A stretch of 64,000 nt of DNA from Brotaphodocola faecis (GCF_040096075.1 NZ_JBBMFJ010000014.1:1-64000); one strand, 5' to 3'; positions 40,236 to 49,518 are shown, counted from the stretch's first letter. A program made the numbers and translations. The notes: a model not told the origin generated them from the sequence alone.

Positions 40236-41624
40236 CTATTTTTCATTTGTTTCCACATGTTTGATGGAAATTCCGCTGAATCCGTAAAAAATGCTGAACA
40301 GCGGAGTCAGATACAGCAGGAACAGGTACGGGAAGAACACCGACCAGGCCACGCCCAGGGTGCCCGCCATGTATACACAGTAGCCGTGCCACGGAATCAT
40401 CGGACCGGACAGGGTTCCTGCGTCCTCCAGCGTTCTGGATAAAATCTCCGGGGCAATCTTTCTTGCCTTGAACAGCGGCTTCATCATATTTCCAGTGAGC
40501 ACGTGGGACATTGGCTGGGAGCAGCTGATAAGGCTGGTCACATAGCCAACTAAAAGGCTGGCAAGAATCAGGCTTCCGTCACTGTTGATGCGTCCGGTGA
40601 TGGCATTTAAGATGTTGCCCAGAACGCCCAGGCGGTCTAACATGCCGCCCATGCCGACCGCGAAGCAGATGATGGCCACATACTGCAGCATGCTGCTCAT
40701 GCCGCCGCGGTTTAAGATGGTCTTTAAGATGGCTTCCTCAATCTGGGTACTGTAACCATTATATGCCACACGGATGATGCTCTGCAGCGTTGCTCCCTGA
40801 TAAAAGAAGGATACCGCGCCGGCGCAGACTGCGGAAAGTCCCAGGGAAACGATGGCGTTCACCTTGCAGAGCAGCAGCACAATGATCACGATAGCCGGAA
40901 GCAGGGTCAGAAAACCAAGCTTAAACTCCCCCTGAAGGGCATCAATGTAAACCAGAAGATTTCCCTCTTCATATGCTCCGGAGGTCTGGCTGATGCCAAG
41001 GATGGTAAACAGCGCCAGGCTGATGGCAAAGGTCGGCAGCGTAGTCCACAGCATGGAACGCACATGGTCATTTAACTTCGCTCCCGCTACCGCCGGTGCC
41101 AGGTTTGTGGTGTCGGAAAGCGGGCTTAATTTGTCGCCAAACATGGCACCGCAGATGACAGCTCCGGCTACCATGCCCGGATGAATGCCCATGGCATTGC
41201 CGATGGCCATCATGGCCACGCCGGCACTGCCCACGGAACCGTAAGAAGTTCCGGTTACCAGGCTTAACACGGCACAGAAAATTAAGGTCAGCGGCAGCAG
41301 CCAGGTTGGGTTGATCATCTTTAAGCCGCCTACAATGATGGAAGCGATGGTTCCGCTCTGCAGCCAGGTACCGATCATGACACCGATGGACATTAACAGG
41401 CACAAGGTCGGCACAACTACGCGGATGGCGTCGTAGGCACCGCTTACGATATGATCATAATTGATCTTTAACACTTTACAGAACAGGTAGATGATGATCC
41501 AGCTCATAAATAAACCAATCATTGGTCCTCCCGTTTTCAGCCGGATGCAGACTGCAACCGATCCGATGATCAGAAGCAGCAGCAAAAGTGACTGCGGCAT
41601 GTTCAGTTTCTTTTCTTCACCCAT
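40236..41624 (-). CDS. NhaC-type Na+/H+ antiporter
   Basis: The protein is 462 aa with about eleven to twelve helices. GTSYGSVGSAGVAMMAIGNAMGIHPGMVAGAVICGAMFGDKLSPLSDTTNLAPAVAG is the hallmark of NhaC. The family exchanges sodium for protons, or malate and lactate in some members. The ATG at 41624 follows GAGGGGAAC; a longer frame to 41702 lacks a ribosome site. A promoter and a palindromic operator-like site lie upstream. Confidence 0.9.
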   Translation of the reverse strand: MGEEKKLNMPQSLLLLLLIIGSVAVCIRLKTGGPMIGLFMSWIIIYLFCKVLKINYDHIVSGAYDAIRVVVPTLCLLMSIGVMIGTWLQSGTIASIIVGGLKMINPTWLLPLTLIFCAVLSLVTGTSYGSVGSAGVAMMAIGNAMGIHPGMVAGAVICGAMFGDKLSPLSDTTNLAPAVAGAKLNDHVRSMLWTTLPTFAISLALFTILGISQTSGAYEEGNLLVYIDALQGEFKLGFLTLLPAIVIIVLLLCKVNAIVSLGLSAVCAGAVSFFYQGATLQSIIRVAYNGYSTQIEEAILKTILNRGGMSSMLQYVAIICFAVGMGGMLDRLGVLGNILNAITGRINSDGSLILASLLVGYVTSLISCSQPMSHVLTGNMMKPLFKARKIAPEILSRTLEDAGTLSGPMIPWHGYCVYMAGTLGVAWSVFFPYLFLLYLTPLFSIFYGFSGISIKHVETNEK

Positions 41625-41704
41625 AATGGTTTGTTCCCCTCTCTCATGGTCCCCAGGCTGCGCCTTCCGGCACCTTTTTGTCTGTCTTCCATATCTTTTC
41701 ATCA

Positions 41705-41720
41705 GTTTAACGCGTTAAAC
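41705..41720. promoter_or_regulatory. Perfect 16-bp palindrome in the antiporter leader
   Basis: GTTTAACGCGTTAAAC is a perfect palindrome with a central CG. It lies between the antiporter promoter and start codon. The shape resembles LacI/GalR-type operators. The regulator is not in the window. Confidence 0.55.
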
Positions 41721-41736
41721 CGCCAAATATTGTTTC

Positions 41737-41765
41737 ATTATACTTAACTTTTCCAAAAAAAGCAA
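41737..41765 (-). promoter_or_regulatory. Sigma-A type promoter of the antiporter gene
   Basis: On the minus strand TTGCTT (41760-41765) and TATAAT (41737-41742) are separated by 17 bp. Confidence 0.75.
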
Positions 41766-41879
41766 GCATTCCGACAAATTATTTGGGAGAAACTGTCAAA
41801 AAAATATCCATTTCTGTTTTAGTGGAAATCTGGCATGTTCTATGGTATGCTATTTTTAATGAGAATCATTTAGCATCCC

Positions 41880-42030
41880 GACATTAAGGGGAGATATCTC
41901 CTGCGTGAAAGGTCCGCTTCTGTCTTCTGTATCCTGCCATGCGCTTTTGCATCTACAGGCTTACGCCTGTGCTGCAGCCTGCCGGATTTCAGATATATGA
42001 GCCGTACCTTTCGGGGTGCGGCTTTTGTTT
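41880..42030 (+). promoter_or_regulatory. Structured leader with terminator before the hydrogenase maturation operon
   Basis: The 150-bp region upstream of the TM1266-type gene contains several hairpins: GGAGATATCTCC, ATGC-GCTTT-TGCAT and ACAGGC-TTAC-GCCTGT. It ends in an intrinsic terminator at 42001-42030 (GCCGTACC/GGTGCGGC, then TTTTGTTTT). The ribosome site is 20 bp further. An extended -10 like box (TGGTATGCT) is at about 41841. It could be a riboswitch or attenuator. I do not recognise a known class. The interval between 41766 and 41880 holds nothing else. Confidence 0.55.
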
Positions 42031-42059
42031 TCTCTGACTATACATCATCAGGAGGATTT

Positions 42060-42311
42060 ATGGAAACACGTGTTGCTGTTATGAGTATCATTGTGGAAAA
42101 CCCGGATTCCGTGGAAAAGCTGAATGCCATGCTGCACGAGTATGGCCCTTATATCATCGGAAGAATGGGAATTCCTTACCGTCCGAAGCACATCAGCATC
42201 GTATCCATCGCCATGGACGCACCGCAGGATACGATCTCCGCTCTGGCCGGAAAACTTGGAAATCTGGACGGAGTCAGCGTCAAGACCGCCTACTCCAATG
42301 TGATCGGATGA
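42060..42311 (+). CDS. TM1266-type regulator of the iron-only hydrogenase system
   Basis: The protein is 83 aa with a ferredoxin-like (ACT/NikR C-domain-like) pattern, METRVAVMSIIVENPDSVEKLNAMLHEYGPYIIGRMGIPY and ISIVSIAMDAPQDTISALAGKLGNLDGVSVKT. Such proteins precede hydE/F/G in many clostridia and are named iron-only hydrogenase system regulators; the mechanism is unclear. AGGAGG is 4 bases upstream of the ATG. It overlaps hydE by 4 bp (ATGA). Confidence 0.85.
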   Translation: METRVAVMSIIVENPDSVEKLNAMLHEYGPYIIGRMGIPYRPKHISIVSIAMDAPQDTISALAGKLGNLDGVSVKTAYSNVIG

Positions 42312-43351
42312 CGGACCTTTTTGACCTCGTCGACCTTCTGGCGGAGCGTCACGCCCTGTCGCACGAAGAATACCGTGCGCTTGTGGAAGGTCAGACACCG
42401 GAACTGGCATCCTATGCCGCCAAAAAGGCCGATGCCCTGCGCCGGGAAATCTACGGCACCGATGTCTATGTCCGCGGCCTCATTGAAATCGGAAACTACT
42501 GCCGGAATGACTGCATCTACTGCGGCATCCGAAAGTCCAACGCAAACTGTGACCGCTACCAGCTTACCCGGGAACAGATCCTGGAGTGCTGTGAGGAAGG
42601 CTGGGGCCTTGGCTTTCGCACCTTTGTACTGCAGGGTGGGGAAGGCATTGTGCCGATTCCGGAAGTCTGTGAACTGGTCCGGGAGATCAAGTCGCGTTAC
42701 CCGGACTGCGCCGTTACCCTGTCGCTGGGTGAATACTCCCGGGCAGATTACCAGGCCATGTTCGATGCCGGAGCCGACCGCTATCTGCTCCGCCACGAGA
42801 CCGCCGACAAAGCCCATTATGAAAAGCTGCATCCAGCTTCCATGTCCTTTGACAACCGGATGCACTGCCTGCGGGACTTAAAGGAAATTGGCTACCAGGT
42901 GGGCTGCGGTTTCATGGTGGGGTCTCCTTACCAGACGCCGGACTGCCTCGCCACAGACCTGAAATTTATTGAAACCTTTGATCCGGAGATGTGCGGCATT
43001 GGCCCGTTCATTCCCCAGAAAGACACTCCCTTTGGAGACCAGACGGCGGGAACCGCGGACCAGACCATCTATCTGCTCTCCCTCATCCGGCTCATCAAAC
43101 CCAATGTCCTGCTTCCTGCCACTACGGCCCTCGGCACCATCGACCCGCTCGGCAGGGAAAAGGGAATCCAGGCAGGCGCCAATGTCGTCATGCCAAACCT
43201 TTCTCCGGTATCCGAACGCAAAAAATACGCGCTCTACGACAACAAAATCTGTACCGGAGACGAGTCGGCCCAGTGCCGCTCCTGCTTAAACCTCCGCATG
43301 GAATCCATCGGCTACTCCATCGTCACCGCACGGGGAGACATCAAAAAATAG
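42308..43351 (+). CDS. hydE: [FeFe]-hydrogenase maturase HydE (radical SAM)
   Basis: The protein is 347 aa. The radical-SAM cluster motif is CRNDCIYCGI (about residue 63), preceded by the typical IEIGNYC. GFRTFVLQGGEG and YLLRHETADKAHYEKLHP are HydE features. With HydG and HydF it builds the H-cluster diiron subsite. It is the second gene of the operon, translationally coupled to the regulator. Confidence 0.94.
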   Translation: MTDLFDLVDLLAERHALSHEEYRALVEGQTPELASYAAKKADALRREIYGTDVYVRGLIEIGNYCRNDCIYCGIRKSNANCDRYQLTREQILECCEEGWGLGFRTFVLQGGEGIVPIPEVCELVREIKSRYPDCAVTLSLGEYSRADYQAMFDAGADRYLLRHETADKAHYEKLHPASMSFDNRMHCLRDLKEIGYQVGCGFMVGSPYQTPDCLATDLKFIETFDPEMCGIGPFIPQKDTPFGDQTAGTADQTIYLLSLIRLIKPNVLLPATTALGTIDPLGREKGIQAGANVVMPNLSPVSERKKYALYDNKICTGDESAQCRSCLNLRMESIGYSIVTARGDIKK

Positions 43352-43416
43352 GTATCTTTACAATCTGACGGAAGGTTGCGTTCTGCTTCCAACCACAAAG
43401 AAAGGAAAATCATACT

Positions 43417-44871
43417 ATGGCTATTTACAATCCAAAATCCTTAAAAGCAGAGGAATTCATCAACCACGAGGAGATTCTTGACACCATCCGCTACGCGGAG
43501 GAAAACAAACACAACCTGGCCCTGATCGATGAGATTCTGGCAAAGGCAAGACCGGTCAAAAGCGCTGACGGCACCCAGACCCACTGTGCCGGACTCTCCC
43601 ACCGGGATGCATCGGTTCTTCTGGCCTGCGACATTCCGGAAAAAGTTGCGGAAATGTACGAGCTGGCCGAGGAGATCAAACAGGCCTTCTACGGCAACCG
43701 CATTGTCATGTTTGCCCCGCTCTATCTCTCCAACTACTGCGTCAATGGATGCGTGTACTGTCCTTACCACATGAAGAACAAACATATTGCCCGCATCAAG
43801 CTGAGTCAGGAGGAGATCAAACGCGAGGTCATTGCCCTGCAGGATATGGGCCATAAGCGTCTGGCCATTGAAGCCGGGGAGGATCCGGTCAACAACCCCA
43901 TCGAGTACATTCTGGAATCCATCAAAACGATCTATTCCATCCACCATAAAAACGGTGACATCCGCCGCGTGAACGTCAACATTGCCGCGACTACCGTGGA
44001 GAACTACCGCAAATTAAAGGAAGCCGGCATCGGCACCTACATCCTGTTTCAGGAGACCTACAACAAAAAGAGTTATCTGGAGCTGCATCCAACCGGCCCG
44101 AAGCACGACTACGACTACCACACCGAGGCCATGGACCGCGCCATGGAAGGCGGTATTGACGATGTGGGACTGGGCGTTTTATTCGGTCTGGAAGGTTACC
44201 AGTATGAGTTTGCCGGACTCATGATGCATGCGGAGCATCTGGAAGCGGTTCACGGCGTTGGCCCACACACCATCAGCGTTCCCCGCGTAAAGCATGCCGA
44301 TGACATCGATCCTGACGCCTTTGACAACGGCCTGGCCGATGATATCTTCGAGAAGATCGCAGCCTGCATCCGCATTGCCGTTCCGTATACTGGCATGATC
44401 ATCTCCACCCGGGAAAGCCAGGAAGTCCGTGAGAAAATGCTGCAGCTTGGTGTTTCCCAGATCAGCGGCGCTTCCAGAACCTCTGTGGGCGGCTACTGTG
44501 AGGAGGAGCGCCCTCATGATTCCGAGCAGTTCGATGTCTCCGACCAGCGCTCCCTAGACGAGGTGGTGGACTGGCTGATGCAGCTGGGCTTCATTCCATC
44601 CTTCTGTACCGCATGCTACCGGGAGGGCCGCACCGGCGACCGCTTCATGAGCCTGTGCAAGAACGGCCAGATCTTAAACTGCTGCCATCCGAACGCCCTG
44701 ATGACCCTGACCGAATATCTGGTAGATTACGCCAGCGAGGAAACAAAAAAGCACGGATTTGAACTGATTGAAAAAGAGCTTGAGAAAATTCCGAAGGAAA
44801 AGGTGCGTGAGATCGCGCGGAAGAATATTGAAGATATCAAGGCTTCCAACCGACGGGATTTCCGGTTCTGA
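43417..44871 (+). CDS. hydG: [FeFe]-hydrogenase maturase HydG (tyrosine lyase)
   Basis: The protein is 484 aa. The N-terminal radical-SAM motif is YCVNGCVYCPYH. The C-terminal second cluster is bound by Cys residues in FIPSFCTACYREGRTGDRFM and ILNCCHPNALMTL. HydG cleaves tyrosine to provide CO and cyanide ligands. The start has GAAAGGAAAATC upstream. Confidence 0.96.
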   Translation: MAIYNPKSLKAEEFINHEEILDTIRYAEENKHNLALIDEILAKARPVKSADGTQTHCAGLSHRDASVLLACDIPEKVAEMYELAEEIKQAFYGNRIVMFAPLYLSNYCVNGCVYCPYHMKNKHIARIKLSQEEIKREVIALQDMGHKRLAIEAGEDPVNNPIEYILESIKTIYSIHHKNGDIRRVNVNIAATTVENYRKLKEAGIGTYILFQETYNKKSYLELHPTGPKHDYDYHTEAMDRAMEGGIDDVGLGVLFGLEGYQYEFAGLMMHAEHLEAVHGVGPHTISVPRVKHADDIDPDAFDNGLADDIFEKIAACIRIAVPYTGMIISTRESQEVREKMLQLGVSQISGASRTSVGGYCEEERPHDSEQFDVSDQRSLDEVVDWLMQLGFIPSFCTACYREGRTGDRFMSLCKNGQILNCCHPNALMTLTEYLVDYASEETKKHGFELIEKELEKIPKEKVREIARKNIEDIKASNRRDFRF

Positions 44872-44893
44872 ATTAAGAAAAGAGGACACAACT

Positions 44894-46105
44894 ATGGGAC
44901 TGAATGATAAAGTATCCGCCGAGCGGGTTCACATTGGCTTCTTCGGCCTGCGAAACGCTGGAAAATCCAGTGTGGTAAACGCTGTGACCGGCCAGAGTTT
45001 ATCCCTGGTCTCGGAAACCAAGGGAACCACCACCGACCCGGTGCAGAAGGCCATGGAGCTTCTTCCCATCGGCCCGGTGGTCGTCATCGACACCCCGGGA
45101 ATTGACGATGTGGGAACCCTGGGCGAAATGCGCGTAAAGCGCGCCCTGCAGGTTCTGGACAAAACCGACATTGCCATCCTGGTTGTAGATGTAGAAAAGG
45201 GACTGCAGCAGGCCGACCAGGAGCTGTTAACACTTTTTGACGAAAAGAAAATTCCGCACATTACCGTATACAACAAATCCGATCTTCTCTCCGCTCCCCT
45301 TTCTCTGAAAGCGGACGAGATCTGCGTCAGCGCAAAGGACGGTGTTCAGATTTATGAACTCAAGGAACGGATTGGCGCGCTGGCGAAAGCTGCCTCCGCC
45401 GAAGCGAATGAAAAACGCATTGTGGCCGATCTGATCCAGCCGGAGGATGTGGTGGTTCTTGTGGTTCCCATTGACTCCGCTGCACCGAAGGGTCGTCTGA
45501 TCCTGCCCCAACAGCAGACCATCCGCGATGTGCTGGAATCCGGCGCCATCTCCGTGGTCGCAAGGGAAACCGAACTGCCCCAGACCCTGCAGGCTCTTGG
45601 AAAGAAACCGGCCCTGGTCATCACGGATTCCCAGGCCTTCAAAAAAGTAAACGCCGACACCCCGGCGGATATTCCACTCACCTCCTTCTCCATCCTCTTT
45701 GCCCGCTACAAGGGAGATTTAAAGGAAGCAGTGCACGGTGCCGCCCAGCTTGACAAGCTGCAGGAAGGTGACACCGTTCTGATTTCCGAAGGCTGCACCC
45801 ACCACCGCCAGTGCGGTGATATCGGAACCGTGAAGCTTCCAAACTGGATCCGGAACTATACCGGAAAAAAGTTAAACTTCGAGTTCACCTCTGGCGGAGA
45901 ATTCCCGGAGGATCTGTCCTTCTATGCACTGGTGGTGCACTGCGGCGGATGTATGTTAAATGAACGGGAAATGAAGGCGCGGATTGCAAGAGCTGTCGCA
46001 CAGAACGTGCCGATTACCAATTATGGGATCTGCATCGCGCAGGTGCATGGGATCCTGAAGAGATCGGTGGAGCTGTTCCCCGATATTATAACCGAATTAC
46101 AATAA
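44894..46105 (+). CDS. hydF: [FeFe]-hydrogenase maturase HydF (GTPase scaffold)
   Basis: The protein is 403 aa. The GTPase domain has FGLRNAGKSSVVNA (G1), TTTDP (G2), IDTPGIDD (G3) and YNKSDL (G4). The C-terminal 4Fe-4S domain has the ligands in ISEGCTHHRQCGD and VVHCGGCML. HydF carries the diiron precursor to the hydrogenase. The ATG at 44894 follows AGAGGACAC. No hydrogenase structural gene is in the window. Confidence 0.95.
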   Translation: MGLNDKVSAERVHIGFFGLRNAGKSSVVNAVTGQSLSLVSETKGTTTDPVQKAMELLPIGPVVVIDTPGIDDVGTLGEMRVKRALQVLDKTDIAILVVDVEKGLQQADQELLTLFDEKKIPHITVYNKSDLLSAPLSLKADEICVSAKDGVQIYELKERIGALAKAASAEANEKRIVADLIQPEDVVVLVVPIDSAAPKGRLILPQQQTIRDVLESGAISVVARETELPQTLQALGKKPALVITDSQAFKKVNADTPADIPLTSFSILFARYKGDLKEAVHGAAQLDKLQEGDTVLISEGCTHHRQCGDIGTVKLPNWIRNYTGKKLNFEFTSGGEFPEDLSFYALVVHCGGCMLNEREMKARIARAVAQNVPITNYGICIAQVHGILKRSVELFPDIITELQ

Positions 46106-46134
46106 AAATCAGGGAACGGAACTGATAAAGGTCC

Positions 46135-46304
46135 GGAAGTGAAAGAGACCGCTCTCCTTTATTTTCACATATCGTTGTTTGCTTGCTTTCGCTGACACGC
46201 GTTCGCCTGTGTCGGATTGACATCCGCCACATTCGGACGTGTGTGCTCAAGATGCAAACAACTTGATATGCTGAAAATACCGGAGGGCGGTCTCATTCAC
46301 TTCC
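46135..46304 (+). repeat. Family 2 structured element, copy A
   Basis: The 170-bp element folds into one long hairpin. The outer stem pairs GGAAGTGAAAGAGACCGC with GCGGTCTCATTCACTTCC. The next pairs TATTTTC...ATATC with GATAT...GAAAATA, then GTTGTTTGC with GCAAACAAC. Inner small stems include CGGAT/ATCCG. A second copy lies at 54599. It follows hydF and may terminate that transcript. Confidence 0.85.
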
Positions 46305-46348
46305 TGCTGTATTGGCACCGCTGCGGGATGAATAAAAAGTAGCCAAAT

Positions 46349-47218
46349 TTAGTATCCGTAGAACACCTGCGTGATCGGGGAACTTTTATCCAGGATCAGG
46401 GTGTTGTTTCCGTTTTTTAAGGATGCTTTTGCTGCATCGAGGGAGCGGACGAAATTGTAGAAATCTGCCTTGCTGGTATCGTTGTAGGCGTTGGATAAAA
46501 TCTGCATGTACTGGGCTTCGCCTTCGGCTTTAATCTTCTCAGCCTCGGCATTGGCCTCGGACTTCATGACGGAGACTTCCTTTGTGGTATCATTTTTGAT
46601 CTTCTGGGCTGAGGAATTACCCTGGGCCGTGTAGGATGCCGCGATGTTGTTGCGCTCGGAAATCATGCGGTCGTATACGGACTGTTTGTTGTCGTCCGGC
46701 ATATCCAGGGACTTGGTCTCCACGGCCAGTACCTCAATGCCGTATCCATCCAGAGAACCACCGATATTATCCTTGATATCCTCTGCCAGCTTGCCATCAC
46801 GATTCTCGATGATTTCTGTCTGATCCATATTGGAAATGACAGACTTCATAGAAGAAAAGACCGATGCCGCGATGCGGGACTGAGCCTGGGCTACCTGACC
46901 GTTTAAATGGCGGGTGAACAAAACCGGGTCTGAAATCTTCCAAAGCACAAAGGCATCTGCGATCATACTCTTTTTATCTTTGGTGATGACATCCGACTTC
47001 GGAATATCGTAAATCTGAAGTGCTTTCGGAATCGGCGCGCTGGTCTGTACAAACGGGATCTTTACGGAAACTCCAGGAGTCTCCACTACGCGGACAATCT
47101 CACCGAACTGGCGCACGATCATATATTCATCCGGGTAGGTAATGACCAGGGAATTTCCTAAAACAAACAATGCTGCAATGAGAATCAGGCCGCTGAAGGC
47201 TTTTGCTATTTTTTTCAT
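46349..47218 (-). CDS. hflC: HflC, SPFH-domain protease modulator
   Basis: The protein is 289 aa. An N-terminal membrane helix (FSGLILIAALFVLGNSLVITYP) precedes an SPFH domain (YMIVRQFGEIVRVVETPGVSVKIPFVQ, WKISDPVLFTRHL) and a long C-terminal coiled coil rich in Glu and Ala. HflC and HflK form a membrane cage that modulates FtsH in other bacteria. It lies 23 bp downstream of hflK. Confidence 0.88.
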   Translation of the reverse strand: MKKIAKAFSGLILIAALFVLGNSLVITYPDEYMIVRQFGEIVRVVETPGVSVKIPFVQTSAPIPKALQIYDIPKSDVITKDKKSMIADAFVLWKISDPVLFTRHLNGQVAQAQSRIAASVFSSMKSVISNMDQTEIIENRDGKLAEDIKDNIGGSLDGYGIEVLAVETKSLDMPDDNKQSVYDRMISERNNIAASYTAQGNSSAQKIKNDTTKEVSVMKSEANAEAEKIKAEGEAQYMQILSNAYNDTSKADFYNFVRSLDAAKASLKNGNNTLILDKSSPITQVFYGY

Positions 47219-47241
47219 GACGAACTTCCTCCTTCCGTGTC

Positions 47242-48501
47242 CTACTGCGCATTCGCAGAACCAGTATCTCCGGCCTGACCGGCGCTTCTGCTGCCCGTCT
47301 GGCTACTGTCTGCTTTTGCACTGCTGTTTTCAGTTCCCGATGCTTCGCTTCCATTACTTGCTGCTCCACTGCCTGCAGACTGCATTGCAGAAGTGAAGCT
47401 GTCAAGGGGCAGCATCTTCTGGGTGCCGCTCTCATCCACAATGTAAACCTTCATGGACGGAAGCACATCCTCCATGGTCTCGTAGAACATACGCTGCTTT
47501 GTAATGAGCGGGTACTTGCTGTACTCCGTGTACATCTGTTCAAAACGAGCTACCTGACCCTGGGCCTCGTTGATGCGGGCTTCCTTTTCTGCCTCCGCAT
47601 TCTTGATGATCTGGTCGCACTCGGCTTCCGCCTGCGGAATCTTCTCATTGCGGTCCTTGTTGGCGTTGTTGATGGCCGTCTCTTTGCCCTGCTTTGCGTT
47701 CTCAACATTTTTGAATGCGCTCAGGACTTCCTCTGTCGGCGGGAACGCGTCCTGAATCGTGATGTTTACCACAGAAAGACCAATGTCTTCCGCGATCATG
47801 CGGTTGGTCAGCTTCTCTTTGATTTCGGACTGGATCAGAGCTTTTCCGGTGGTAATAACATCATCTACATTGTAAATGCCAACGGTATCACGAATATAAG
47901 ACTGGGCCAGCATTTTCAGGGTAGCCTCCGGGTCCGAAGACGCGTACAGATATTTCACCGGATCATTGACCATATATTCCAGATAAAAGTCGGTGTTAAC
48001 AAAGTTGAAATCCTTGGTGATCATAATGGATTCCTCATCCACGGATTCTCCGGTCTCCTGCACATAGCCGATCGGCATTCCTTTAATGCCCTTGGAAACC
48101 ATGGTCACGCTCTGGATAAACGGAATCTTGAAATGCAGTCCCGCCTGGGACTCTGCCTGGGGACTTCCAAGTGTCGTCACCACCGCATAGTTTTCCTCGT
48201 CCAGGACATAGTAGCTGTTAATGCCAATCATAGCCAGCGCTACCACCGCAGCAGCCACCCCGGTATTGCGGAACAGGCGAAGTTTTTTCTTTTTATTCTT
48301 TACCGGATTGCCGTCCGAATCAAACCGCTCCGGTTCATGATTCTGCGAACCGCCTGCATTGCTATTTTGCCGGTTCTGGTTTGCACCCCCGGACTGTTGG
48401 TTCTGCCACTGGTTCTTCTGCTGCTTCTGTCTCAGCTGTTCTTCCATCTGCCTGCGCAGAAAATCAAACGGATCCTGACCCCCAAATGGATTCTGGTTCA
48501 T
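47242..48501 (-). CDS. hflK: HflK, SPFH-domain protease modulator
   Basis: The protein is 419 aa. A Gln/Asn-rich cytoplasmic N-terminus (about residues 1-70) precedes a membrane helix (GVAAAVVALAMIGINSYYVL). The SPFH domain (YAVVTTLGSPQAESQAGLHFKIPFIQSV) and a coiled coil follow. The C-terminal 50 residues are a Ser/Gly/Ala-rich tail. The pair with hflC is clear from order and spacing. An extended -10 like box (TGCTATACT) lies near 48573 on the minus strand. Confidence 0.88.
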   Translation of the reverse strand: MNQNPFGGQDPFDFLRRQMEEQLRQKQQKNQWQNQQSGGANQNRQNSNAGGSQNHEPERFDSDGNPVKNKKKKLRLFRNTGVAAAVVALAMIGINSYYVLDEENYAVVTTLGSPQAESQAGLHFKIPFIQSVTMVSKGIKGMPIGYVQETGESVDEESIMITKDFNFVNTDFYLEYMVNDPVKYLYASSDPEATLKMLAQSYIRDTVGIYNVDDVITTGKALIQSEIKEKLTNRMIAEDIGLSVVNITIQDAFPPTEEVLSAFKNVENAKQGKETAINNANKDRNEKIPQAEAECDQIIKNAEAEKEARINEAQGQVARFEQMYTEYSKYPLITKQRMFYETMEDVLPSMKVYIVDESGTQKMLPLDSFTSAMQSAGSGAASNGSEASGTENSSAKADSSQTGSRSAGQAGDTGSANAQ

Positions 48502-48643
48502 GAAATACCCCCTCGCGTTGTATCAGTTCTGTATTAGAATGATGATTTTTCTTGCCAGTTTCTTAACAAGTATAGCATAGAATCTTTATTCTGGATAGTT
48601 CTTATAATTTTCGTTTACTTCATGAAGTCAGCAGAAAACAGAA

Positions 48644-48675
48644 AAAGTCCAGGACTTTCAAAAATCCCAGACTTT
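48644..48675 (-). terminator. Terminator of the MacAB-like operon
   Basis: On the minus strand AAAGTCTGGG pairs with CCTGGACTTT and is followed by TTCTGTTTT, about 25 bp after the stop of the repeat protein gene. Confidence 0.8.
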
Positions 48676-48699
48676 CTATCTACAGCAATTCTATATCAC

Positions 48700-49500
48700 T
48701 TACTCCTCTTTTTTTACGGCATCTTCTACCCACACACCACTTTCATCCATATAATAATATTTCCCAGGCTCGGTCATGACCCATCCAGTCTGTATCACGC
48801 CGCTTTTATCGGCGTAGTACCAGTTGTCGTTCCAGACGAACCAGCCGGTAGCCATTTCACCGTTTTCCCCCAGGTAATAGCGTTTTCCGTCACGCTCCTG
48901 CCAGCCGGTGAGACGATAGCCCTGGTCATCCAGCAGATACCAGTTGGCTTCAATGCGCTGCCAGCCTGCGCCGGGATAACTGCCGTCTTCTAACTGATAA
49001 CGGCTTCCTTCCAGATAGTTGCGCCACTTGCCATCGGTGTAGCCAATTACCTGCGCCGCACGGTAATCCGCGTCCGGGGAACCAATCCAGGAGCCGGCTT
49101 TTACGTAGGCCTGTTCGCTGACTTTTGGGGTGGCCCGCACCACGAAGAAGTAGGTGTGCAGATCATCCATGTAGGCGCTGAAATCACAGGAGGTCTCTCC
49201 GGTACGCTTTGTCATAACGCACTCGGCTCCTTCCATGCTTTCATCATCGAAATCCACCTTACGCCAGTTGTCTTCGTCCCGGTCCACGCTGTCTGCTATG
49301 TAAAGTTTCACCTGATACTCATGAGCCTTTGAAACAGAGGACCACTTGCCGGTGGTGTCCGTCTCCCACCAGACATGAGCCGGAGTGCCAAGGTATACCG
49401 TCTCTACGGCTTTGTCGGATGCGTAGGACGGAAACTGTGGAACAGCGGCCAGAAGAACAGCGGCGGCAGCCACAATCCATTGTTTTAAAACTTTTTTCAT
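48700..49500 (-). CDS. Secreted protein with choline-binding-type wall repeats
   Basis: The protein is 266 aa. The signal is KQWIVAAAAVLLAAVPQFPSYAS. The N-terminal 120 residues are an unrecognised beta-rich domain. The C-terminal 100 residues contain about five repeats of the cell-wall-binding type (GWQRIEANWYLLDDQGYRLTGW, DGKRYYLGENGEMATGW, NDNWYYADKSGVIQTGW). It probably attaches to wall polymers. It is the last gene of the export operon, 18 bp after the permease gene. Confidence 0.82.
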   Translation of the reverse strand: MKKVLKQWIVAAAAVLLAAVPQFPSYASDKAVETVYLGTPAHVWWETDTTGKWSSVSKAHEYQVKLYIADSVDRDEDNWRKVDFDDESMEGAECVMTKRTGETSCDFSAYMDDLHTYFFVVRATPKVSEQAYVKAGSWIGSPDADYRAAQVIGYTDGKWRNYLEGSRYQLEDGSYPGAGWQRIEANWYLLDDQGYRLTGWQERDGKRYYLGENGEMATGWFVWNDNWYYADKSGVIQTGWVMTEPGKYYYMDESGVWVEDAVKKEE

Positions 49501-49518
49501 GCATTCACGCTCCTTCCT

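Noticed and set aside
41997..42059. Starting the TM1266-type gene at the earlier ATG (41997).
   Set aside because: That start lies in the terminator; the ATG at 42060 has a perfect AGGAGG and gives the family's usual length.
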